Translations under genes and position numbers: made by a program
Shown: one piece after another, positions 55,093 through 64,000 of the stretch
Layout: each line of letters starts with the position of its first letter
Numbering within the stretch: the stretch's first letter is position 1
Notes under the pieces: model-generated
The model's input: the letters and a program-made list of their open reading frames with translations, nothing else
Told to the model about the DNA's origin: nothing
The model's database searches: none
Assembly (NCBI GenBank): GCA_949987565.1
Contig: OX465113.1
Coordinates: 7,314,551 to 7,378,550, forward strand
DNA length: 64,000 bases
Direction of reading: 5' to 3'
Source: Luidia sarsii
Taxonomy: Eukaryota > Echinodermata > Asteroidea > Paxillosida > Luidiidae

Positions 55093-55265
55093 AGAAACAA
55101 AGACATGCTTCAGTGGTTTCTTGGGGGTCTTATGCCCAGCCTGCTGGGGCTAATTTGCATTTTTATGAATGAAGGAATGATCCATTTTCTTCAAAGGGTG
55201 GTTCAAACCGTATTACCAGGGACAATAATACAGAGTGAGTCTCGACGACGAGGACGAAATATAAT
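55093..55265. repeat. DIRS copy D right inverted terminal repeat
   Basis: Ends CGACGACGAGGACGAAATAT-AAT at 55265, followed directly by CCTGCAAAAGG of the flanking repeat. Inner part complementary to 50325-50475. Confidence 0.85.
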
Positions 55266-56130
55266 CCTGCAAAAGGCAAATAGGATTCTGCAGGATTTGG
55301 GAAGGTTAGGGTTATAATGATGTCATCATTTGTCATGTATTTTTTGAGATATCAATAGTTGAAAATTGTATATTTTGCAAAATTGCTCTGTGCGGCCGCG
55401 GTAGATGAGGCAAAACGGCGGAGAAAAAGTCAAACTCTGTAAACATCGTCCAAATTTGTCTATTTTACCCTTAAATTGAAGCCTGTATTCTCTTCTTTCT
55501 ATCCATACCACTTTCAAAACTAATGACGAAGGGAATAATATCAAATTACACGGAAACAACATTCGGAGATGTGGAACTATAACTTACAAACGATGAATTG
55601 AAAGTACAGTGTGTATTCAAACCAGTACCGATTAAAAGTTAATTCTATCAATTCTATATTAGACTAGTGTAACATGGCTGAGGTTGAAAAGTGTAGTGCA
55701 TTTTAGTTAAATGACCGATTTCCTTTCACCATGTTACCAAGGTTGCCAAGTCTAGGTCTGGTTGCCACCTCTAGGTAAAGCTATAGCAACACTTAAGGAT
55801 GTGGGGCCGAAAGCCCGAAACTAGACTACGCGCAGCAATGTACTGTAACATAACACAACACGTTCTTGCACACACTGTGCATGTACACGTATACTGCACA
55901 GTGCACAGTGGTTGCATGGCTGCATACGCGTATGCTGCGCTACTCATCAGAAGTATTTGAAAGACAGCACACTACAAAAAAGTACAATTTATTTTACAAC
56001 CGAAACCAAACATGAATTGGGATAATAATGGGGTTTTTCTTTATCGAATGTGTGGGTTTTTTCTTTTGTTTTCGTTGATTTTTCAAAGAAAAAAAACGGT
56101 TTCACAATTTGACCAAGTCGACCAAGTTTT
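55266..56130. repeat. Flanking TAGGATT repeat, then a diverged internal hAT-like copy
   Basis: 55266-55315 carries TAGGATTCTGCAGGATTTGG. From about 55370 to 56100 it matches 16966-17600 and 12480-13060 (GCAAAACGGCGGAGAAAAAG, CATACCACTTTCAAAACTAA, ACGGAAACAACATTCGGAGA). Non-coding. Confidence 0.6.
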
Positions 56131-56149
56131 TTGGTTTTGATTTTTTCCA

Positions 56150-56400
56150 AAAATGCCCAAGCCTCTCATGAAGACGTAAAGGGTGATGTGCACAATTTCA
56201 GTATGGTCTCTATGCATTTGATTAAAAACTAAGTTTGTTCAATGGCCAAAGTGGCTCTTACAAAACCCCTGTACAATTTACAAAGTCTATAGGATTTAGG
56301 GGAGATGAAGACAAAAATACATATATATCAAAAGAAAAACAAGAGCTTTTCCGCTTCACGCTTCCCGCTTCCCTAGAAGCGACAGAAAAGCTAATAAAAT
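56150..56400 (-). repeat. Fragment of the long TGACGTCA-type repeat with a single hairpin
   Basis: TATGCATTTG, TTTGTTCAATGGCC and AAAACCCCTGTACAATTTAC match the minus-strand copies at 4.1 and 5.2 kb. A hairpin AGCTTTTCCGCTTC...GAAGCGACAGAAAAGCT follows at about 56343-56391. Confidence 0.5.
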
Positions 56401-56679
56401 TATTATAAATTTATGTTTTATATCTTAATTTCCTTGAATTTGATTATCCGTAATCATTAATTTCATTATCAGCGAAATTACATGTGGATCATTCCACCAG
56501 GTTGGGTCACAATGTGTGACATGGAAGTGAAAAATTCAAAATAGTTGAAAAGCAATTCTTTTGCACTTGTTATGTGTGTGACATGTCATAGTTTTATAAT
56601 CTCATGTTTTTGGTGCGTTGATATACACAAAAATAAAAAATTCTTCTAGAATCTGCAGTGCTCCACCAACAGTGCAGAC

Positions 56680-59600
56680 GTAACATGGACACCAAAGCAA
56701 TAAATCATTTTAATGCAAACAATACATAGGCATAGAATTTCATTAACAACTAATCATAAAATAATTGTATTTACATGTAAGAAGTAAAAATCAAAACAAA
56801 ACTTTTGATTGACCTACGAATACAATCATCGACCGAGGAAAGAAAAAACTAAGACCATGTCAGTTCATTTCTTCTCAATATTTTCACACGCATGATGTTT
56901 ATTTCCACAAAGTCACATAGAACTCAAGTTAGCAAAGCAACAAACATTCCTTTGGTTTTAAATGCACAGATATACTTTAGAAAATCATAGAACTTTTGGG
57001 AAAATATTAAAACTGGAATACTCAATATTGAAATATGGTTTACTCATTAACTCCTGTGCAGACGTAACGTGGACACCGTGTCATGTTACATCAGCACAAC
57101 ATTTTTTTTCCGTTGATGGTTGGGAATTTTTGGCTTTAGATTTGGCTTTTGGCTTGCTTTTGGCTTTTACATCGCCCAATGCTGTAGGTTTTGAGACCAT
57201 TTTTCCCTGGTCTCGGTCTCGTTACCCTGTGGTCTCGGTCTTGGACCCTTCCGGTCTCGAATATTGTCTTGCTTCGAGACCGCCATTAATTACATGTGAA
57301 CGTGTGAAATTAATTTGTTATCTTTTTTTTCTAAGCTCCCGGTCTGTTGAAAACAAAATACCCTTTATGGGAACTACACATAGGGCATTTTGCCCAGGGC
57401 TGATGAGTAGTTAATGACACTGTAAACTCCATGCATCAGAGGGTGGAAGGTTGGAAACATCATGCAAAACCAATACTCATACCATGCGGGGCCTCATTCT
57501 ACATGTATGGTTCTACAAACTTCCCCGTACCAATACCATGGGTCAGGGTACTACAGGTGTAGAATGCAATACACACGTAAAATCACAAAATAATGAGAGC
57601 ACATGCAATCTTACGTATGCATGTGGGACGTAAGGGAATACCAATTAATGACTTTGTTGAAGCATTTTCCATCAAGGGGAATTACTTTACATAAGTCACC
57701 TGTTTTGCCGTTTTGGTCTTAGGAAGTCTGTTATGTAGATATCCTAACATTCCTAACAAGAATGAGACTGTTTTTTGTTTTGTTTTCCCTTCGATATAAC
57801 CTTGGAGTTGACTTATGACAAATGTTAAACAATAAAACTGTGTAAAATCACTCACATCGTACTGTTTCGTACAAATTAATTAATTTTCTTCACTTTTACT
57901 GTGTCATCCATTCATTACAGTCTCATCTCGGTTTCGACCTTTTGCAAAGTTTTGGTCTCGGTCTCGAACTAATGGGTCTCAACTACAACACTGGAATCAG
58001 CTAATGTTTGGTTTTGCTGAACAGTTTGATTTTTAGGCTTTGTCACATTTGCACTTGCTGCCTTGATGCAGTCTTATCCTAAGTGAGGTTCTTGGATCTT
58101 GGCGTCATCCTCAATTTCCTTCAGGACCTAATACAATAAAAAACAATGAGAAAAAAAAACACACATAAAAATACATAAGATACCCTGTTGAAAGGAAAGT
58201 GGAATATCTAATAATAGCAACCAGTTTTACATCTTTTTAAAATTGAAAGCCAGAGTTTGGAAAACATGTAAAAGCAATCCACTGCAGAATTCAAGAAAAT
58301 GAATTGTTAATTTCAATTGAAGAAAATTGACCATTGATATTAAATACTGTAGGTATGTACATATCTTTGACAAATTTATACATCAGAAAACCAGTAAGTT
58401 TAAAAAATGTCTATTTTGATGTTGCACAAAACCATTTAAAATTTAGTAATTATATTATCATTACAGGGATGCGCTGTATATGTCGCCTTTTCCAATTCAG
58501 ATAATGACAGGGATAGTGCTTCAAAATAAGCAAATTAATTGCCTACAAGCCAGAGAATTCGCCATGGTGGTAGTGATACTGAGCATGAGGCGGCGCTGCC
58601 TGTGCATGCGGGGTGCCTTAAGTCACAATAGCCACTGCGTTGTACCGAGACTCTGCGTCCACTTCCGGGTTGTTACGGCGAACTTCAATGACAGATTGTC
58701 ATTGCTTTTACCCCCAAAATTAGCGTACAAAACATTCCTCACATTAAACATCATCACATAAATCTATGGCTATCAATTTGATACATTTTAGCTTCTACAA
58801 GACACTTGTAAAATGACCCGACGACCTACATTGTACAACCTTCAACCAGACTAATGAGACGATCGATGATAAACATGGAGCGCCCGTCCCACTTCATAAT
58901 TATTGTTTACGTCTAAGTGTCATAGCAACAATTATTGAATTAAACATTTTCCACGATCCTCCCCATTCGTGACCAAAAAACAATATGGCATAAATCGTAC
59001 ATACGATTGACTCATATTCTGAATACATTTTGACCACGTGAAATAACACAAACGGTTCGAAAACGTTAAAAATTATTTGGCTTTTACCACTTCGAAGCTC
59101 GACATAGCATGGATGCCGCGACTTTCGCCATATATATGTAACAACGTTATTTGGAAAGACAACAACAAGAGGCACGTTTTTGAAGCGAAAACACAGGCAT
59201 TTCAAAGTATCGACAGTACAGTTAAAATTAGTGTATAAATTAGATTAATATCTTACCTTTGAACGTTCCATTCTGATGAATGTTCCTTCGTTGACGTTAC
59301 AAATGTACACGATGTAACATTGTGGACACTTCCACCTTCGCCCAGAAAAAAATCACCCCCCCAAATATTTCTATAGGCTGTTCCATTATTATATAGGGGT
59401 GGAACGTTCGCAATGTCGTCCCCAAATGTACCGACGTTACAAAAATTGCGTTGGACACCACGGTCGTCGTGTCGATCATTTTCGAGGGACATTTTGTGGG
59501 CATTGAGTATTTTCCTGTTTTATATGGTTATATTGTCAAACAATAAATAACTAGATATAATAGAAGTAATACTGGCATGTTTCGCATTTAAAGCTGAAAA

Positions 59601-59885
59601 TTACAGCCTCCTTTTTCGACGTACAGTGTACATGTATCGTGCACATCTTTTTATGGACACCCCCTGTTACGTCGAATGGGTCAGTCTAACTTCGTTGTAC
59701 ATCACAAAATAAGGCTTTGGCTTGGAAATGTCCACGTTGTTTGGGGGAAGATGAAGTCCCTCGAATAAATAAACAACCCCATGGTACATGTAGTTTTCTG
59801 CAATGTTTTCAGTCCGATGTTCCTTGTCAGAAATGTCAGCTTAAAATGTCACAATTTTCACCTGAAAAAGTGATGTGGACACCAT
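56680..59885. repeat. Dispersed GACGTAAC / GTGGACACC motif region
   Basis: GTGCAGACGTAACATGGACA (56682) and GTGCAGACGTAACGTGGACA (57056) are near-identical. GTTGACGTTAC and GTAACATTGTGGACACTT occur at about 59290-59330. CGACGTTAC with GTTGGACACC lies at 59434-59461, ATGGACACCCCCTGTTACGTCG at about 59655, and TGTGGACACCATAGG at about 59875. Between them, 57190-57290 and 57915-57990 carry GGTCTCGGTCTCG repeats. No confident gene. Confidence 0.55.
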
Positions 59886-60294
59886 AGGATTTTGCGTCAT
59901 AAAAAATATGAAATAGTGGATGGAATATGTTAGGTTTGATGTTACTTCATGTTTTAAGTTGACTCACTTTGAAGAAATAGTGTATAACGTTGGTTTTTTT
60001 CACCTTGAAATAATGACTGACAGAGTTTTCACGCGCGACCCAACCTGGTGGAATGACCCACGTACTATTACCATGGGCACGATAGGCCTACAGGTACACG
60101 TATACTGTATCAGTATGGTGATTGGTGATACTTTCAATAGTGTGGTATCAGTAAGATTTTTCACCAAGGTACAGCCCCATAAACATGAACTGTACATGTA
60201 CAGTATACTGCTGCACCCTATAAGGTACAGTTTTAAACTTAAGCCTATATATATACTACAAATGTGAGATGCAAATGGTGCCTGAAAGCCATAC

Positions 60295-60429
60295 CTTGGC
60301 TATGCCAGCCTTATGTGCACCCATTGACTCCATGTGGGAAATGTAGGCAGGGAAGTCTTTCATCTCTTCGATGGTCGGTCTGAATACCATGATCTTTGGT
60401 GCCGAGGAATTGTGAGATGGGGGACTCAT
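60295..60429 (-). CDS. kdm4: KDM4/JMJD2 histone demethylase, first coding exon (JmjN)
   Basis: Minus-strand exon of 45 codons that starts at an ATG and ends in AAG before a GTATGG donor. An in-frame TAA lies 12 nt upstream of the ATG, so this is the initiator. The residues [18 protein letters not shown] and [12 protein letters not shown] are the JmjN domain that opens KDM4 (JMJD2) demethylases. This family removes methyl groups from histone H3 lysines 9 and 36 in the nucleus, using Fe(II) and 2-oxoglutarate. The phase-0 donor joins exactly to the exon starting at 24058, which continues with IIPPKDF. A polypyrimidine tract and AG at 60453-60452 suggest a 5'-UTR intron acceptor, so the promoter probably lies further right or outside the window. 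The following intron is about 36 kb and full of transposons. Identification is strong; a paralogue number cannot be assigned. Confidence 0.93.
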
Positions 60430-60450
60430 TCTAGCAGATTACTTGCTTTA

Positions 60451-60910
60451 TCTAAAGAACAGAGAAGAATCTTTTATCAATTTTAGGAAAGGTTTTCCAA
60501 TAACATGTACATGTACATGTAGATGCTAAATTCAGTTTCAGGTTAGAAATTAGCTGAATTTTTTTATTTCACACATCTGTACGGGTAAATGTTGGCAAGC
60601 TTGGTCAATAAATGATTAAAGATCACCTGTTTAACAATGTTTGTTTACTTCTTAAATATTCATTCAATAGTTTTAGTAACAGCAATATGTGCACAAATAT
60701 GTCGTAAACTACATGTACATGTATTTACTGACTACTTACAAATAATAAAAATTAGGGCTTGACATTTTGATCCAATCAGTACCTTTCTCAAAGGCAGTTC
60801 TAGCAACAATTAGAAGAGCACATTGAAAGTTCAGACACGAACGTGATATTTCAATTTCCAAAATAAATTGTACAATCATATAACGTGTACACATTACGTA
60901 CATTTAACAT
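60451..60910. other. Upstream of the KDM4 first coding exon
   Basis: Holds the acceptor-like TTCTCTGTTCTTTAG (minus strand, AG at 60453-60452) for a possible 5'-UTR intron. It also has an ACATGTACATGTACATGTAG run (60504) and a fossil PLE-like end GACATTTTGATCCAATCAGT (60768). No promoter could be assigned. Confidence 0.4.
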
Positions 60911-62215
60911 AGTGTTGCGACATCCCAGTTATTTTCAAAACCGGGAACCGGTGTCGCTGAACCGGTCGGGAACCGGTGTCCCGATTTTCTCCAACCATAA
61001 TTGGCCAAAATCTAACTCTATAAGGAATAGCGTGTGCTCCAAATTCATGGTTATGAATTTGTAACATCTTTTTTTCCTCATAAATATCGTGAGTTTTCAA
61101 TAAACGACTCAAGCTGTGATTTGTCTCACATATTCCCTCACTGAAATTTGTTTGCAGCCTTCAGTACCCTTTTGATCACGATTTTTTTTTATCTTTTTAT
61201 TCACATTTATTTCCCAAAAATACACTTTGAATGACACTCCACTTTCGTGACGTCACTAAGATCAATATTCATGAGCCATTATTCTTGGAGGGAATGTCCC
61301 ACACACGCCCGATAGACGTTCAGCTGTGTTTGGATTTATATTTTTTCACGAGGAGCAAAATCACCATCGTCATCACTGGGGCAACAAATCGACGATAAAG
61401 AGTTCGACTCCGACGACCGACCTCGCAAACACGCGTTAACGATGGCTCTCGCCAGCCAGTCGGTTGCGTTACGCGCTGTCATGTTCTGTCGTAACTACGC
61501 GCTGTCGAATAAACAGACGTCTGTCTTGCGTGAGACGGACGTTCTTTTTCAGCTACATGTACATGTAACTTCAACGCCCGCACTTGGCGCCAGCGTCACA
61601 ATACTATTCCATGGAGGAACAAAACCAAACTCAATCATGCCAAGGATTTCGTGCCCGATCCTGGTCGGATCGAAAAGTTCGTTCGTTTAGAAAAAAATAT
61701 TGCGCAATGCGCGCTGTGGCTGCAATGCTGTGTGCCTGCCATAGAGCTCTATGGTGCCTGCATACAACCATGGAGCATGTGTACGCCGCGCTGGGTTGAG
61801 TGCGCGCGCAGCTCGCTAGCCAACATGACCTTCCGTATGCACAATTCATTTTGAGAACGAAAAGGAAATAAAAGTTGCCTCGACTTTCGTACGACATTTA
61901 TGAGCAGTTTAATTTTATATGATGGAGGGACTTTTGAAAACCTTGACTTTAACATACTTTTCTATGTTTTATTTTTTCTTTGGATTGACTTTGATTTTTT
62001 TTAACTACTATGGAAAAACCAGCAACCATAGCTTTGATGCACACCACTATCAATTATATATACTACCCTATTTGTTAACAATAATAATCCAACCGACTTC
62101 GCCGTATTTTCTTATGTGTTTTATTATTTTATCGGGACACCGGTTTTGGAAAACCGGAACCAGGTCCCGATCGGGACGGTCGGGAACCGGTGTGACCGAC
62201 CGAACCGACCCAGCC
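60911..62215. mobile_element. Possible DNA element with CCGGTTCCCGACCG-rich ends
   Basis: The left end (60930-61000) repeats AACCGGTGTC and AACCGGTCGGGAACCGGTGT. The right end (62131-62215) has GACACCGGTTTTGG and CGGTCGGGAACCGGTG. The ends share motifs in mixed orientation. The interior (61.2-61.9 kb) includes CGTGACGTCACTAAGATC and short ORFs without domains. Boundaries and class are uncertain. Confidence 0.35.
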
Positions 62216-64000
62216 TTAATTATACATGTATACATGTACATGTACATTGTTACACACACGTTATCACAAGTACATGTGCATGTACAAATACATAGCCTAC
62301 AGTGTAGGTTAAATACAACGTTACATACTACAGTTACAGTACATATTTTTCAAGTTAAGTAGCAAGGGAGGGGATACAAATTAAAGAGCATCATCAATAA
62401 AATGCCAATTTTAAACTTTAACAGATGCATGTGATATTTGTATTTCACAATTTTCTGACAAAGGCAATATGGAATTTGGAAAAAAAAATAAAAAATTATT
62501 GCTGACTGTAAAATTTGATTACAAATGTGCTTGTACGGTAAATGACAAAAAAGGGTGCAAAATGTCCATCACATTATTCTGATGGCTTGCCAACACAGTT
62601 CAACAGGCCAATCATGACAGAAACCATAACAGTGTTAAGGGCAATTCCACGCAAAGGTGAACATGACACTGGAAATTTCAAATACATGTATATTCAAATT
62701 GCACAAATTTGGTGTCAAATGAAAGCTGAAAGTCTATATTTTAAAGATGTAAGATTAAAATTTGATTTTTCACGCGTTTCCCCGCCTAAATTTTGGATTG
62801 CGCAATCAACATATTTTTTTCCAAAAAAGGTGAAAATTCTTGAAGATTGTATGTCACCTGTTCTGGGATTATAAATGCATTTCAAACTTCAAAACAATTT
62901 TAATATCAGTAATCAGGCTATAAGACTAAATGAGACTAAAGAAACAAATTTTCATGCATCATGTAAATCGTTTCACCTCAGCGATTTTGAATATTTTGCT
63001 CCTTTAAATGTCAGGACTTCCGTTACCAAAAATTACACATTTATCAATATATTTTCAAAATTGCAGTAAAGATTCAGAGAAAAGCTGTAAAAAAGGTGAG
63101 TTCAGGCTGGCAAATAATATTTTACCACTTTGGTGTCTAAACATCAATTATGGTGTGTCCTTCCGTTACCAAAGCTCCGGTAACGGAAGGACAAAATTGG
63201 TAACGGAAGGACAAAATGCTTTGCATCTCATCAAATTACCATGTAAATATGTGTGTAGGTTCCTATCATCAGTGTTGTCATCGTTATACATATGTACAGG
63301 TCTCCCTAATGAGGAAAGGGGTTGGGGAGGGGAGGAGTGGGGAGGAGGTGGGGTGACTTGTCTCCGAAGTCTCAATCATGAGCAGTGACAGGGTGCAATT
63401 ACACGTACTGTACATGAACTTAGATATTGTCAACATTTTAAATGAAAGTCTTTTGTGAACCAATGGATTGAAAGGAATTGGAATATAAGTTTGCTTGGTG
63501 TAGGGCTAATGCTCAATGTACACTTGATAACTACACAGCTTATGCCAACTTCCATTCCTACATGCCTTTTCATTGAGATGCCTGCACTACAATCACTGCA
63601 CACATCTGATGAGGAGATTTCCCTTCCGAAATGTGGGGATTTTGTTGTGAAATATATTTGTCCAAACAAAGTTGCCAGATAATTCAATTCAAGTACAGTA
63701 TATTGCTCATATTTATAACACAATAACAGAGATTCATGACTAAGAGTTTTCTGTCATGCATCTTCACAAAAGTGACCAAAGGGGTGCTGTATTCAATGCA
63801 AAAGATGTAGCAGATACCGGTAAGTTTCAAATTAGCAAATTCTGAAGATTCTTCCAGCACCAGTCATAGACAACAGTGAGAGATACCATTTTGCAGAAGT
63901 TATTCCAGAAGTGTTCTAGTTACAGTAGTAGTGTTGCCATTGACTATTTAAAGCAAATTTGTGGAAACACAAGCCTTTTGATTGTTATTTTGTCATGTTT
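62216..64000. other. Right edge, no gene recognised
   Basis: ACATGTACATGTACATT runs at 62224-62290. A CCGTTACC motif cluster at 63015-63210 (TTCCGTTACCAAAAATTAC, GGTAACGGAAGGACAAAA twice) resembles the clusters around element B. A G-rich tract lies at about 63319-63356. The short ORFs lack motifs. Confidence 0.45.

Larger units (their letters stand above)
50262..55265 (-). mobile_element. DIRS-type retrotransposon with both terminal repeats (copy D), decayed
   Basis: Minus-strand element of about 5.0 kb. The inverted terminal repeats are 50320-50475 and 55093-55245 (ATTATTGTCCCTGGTAATAC, CAAAGGGTGG reversed, CAGCAGGCTGGGC). The internal complementary region is at 50557-50672. Order from the 5' side (right): Gag 54971-53544, RT/RNase H about 53529-51496, tyrosine recombinase 51805-50679 overlapping the RT/RH end. 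At least seven disabling lesions are visible. The flanks are TAGGATT-type repeat on both sides, and no target duplication is evident, as expected for DIRS. Confidence 0.9.

Noticed and set aside
61231..61470. KDM4 promoter / CpG island
   Set aside because: A TGACGTCA site and some CpG are present, but the region lies inside a possible transposon and no transcript evidence is visible.

Overview
This is a eukaryotic (metazoan) genomic window. It carries the 5' part of one host protein gene on the minus strand. Four exons encode the JmjN domain and the start of the JmjC domain of a KDM4/JMJD2-family histone lysine demethylase. In transcript order they lie at 60429-60295 (start codon), 24058-23883, 14189-14011 and 2082-1953, and the gene runs off the left edge. 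All splice phases agree (0, 2, 1, then 2 at the last donor). The encoded residues keep family spacing, including the Fe(II)-binding His-x-Glu. The introns are about 36 kb, 9.7 kb and 11.9 kb. I recognised no other convincing host gene. Frequent ACATGTACATGT and TACCGGTA words, long introns, and DIRS, Ngaro-like and Penelope-like retroelements suggest a marine invertebrate. An echinoderm, hemichordate or cephalochordate is plausible, but the sequence alone does not settle it.

Almost everything else is mobile or repeated DNA inside the introns. Intron 3 (left, 2.1-14.0 kb) holds minus-strand copies of a long TGACGTCA-containing repeat, a broken DIRS element (about 5.76-7.74 kb), and a Penelope-like (PLE) fragment split by a TTAA-flanked piggyBac-like MITE (8482-9062). 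It also holds a 2655-bp hAT-like element (10519-13173) with an 8-bp target duplication; a related unoccupied site lies near position 230. Intron 2 (14.2-23.9 kb) holds a head-to-head PLE pair, foldback elements and a long-TIR element.

Intron 1 (24.1-60.3 kb) holds the most interesting cargo. (1) A decayed PLE lies at 26.5-28.15 kb. (2) Element A (about 28.41-34.25 kb) is a Ngaro-like tyrosine-recombinase retrotransposon. Its ORFs for Gag, RT/RNase H, tyrosine recombinase and an SGNH hydrolase are all open. (3) Element B (about 43.66-49.2 kb) is a related but broken element with the same gene order. (4) A DIRS element (50262-55265, minus strand) has inverted terminal repeats and a diagnostic internal complementary region, but at least seven disabling lesions. 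Between them lie GTAAC/GTTAC motif arrays, three loci each with three tandem hairpins, a polypurine tract and further repeats.

Elements A and B share features beyond homologous proteins. Both have a +1 Gag/RT overlap on the same 12 nt and a -1 RT/YR step. Both have a 5' hairpin CCATTTTATC...GATAAAAT and a same-phase splice-acceptor-like site before the hydrolase. About 410 bp downstream of the hydrolase, each has a tandem array of short hairpins with unrelated primary sequence (GCCA-AGCG-TGGC in A, GGCC-GCTG-GGCC in B). These analogous 3' arrays and the triple-hairpin AGCTTTTCCGC loci, whose stems show compensatory changes, are the best candidates for undescribed structure here.
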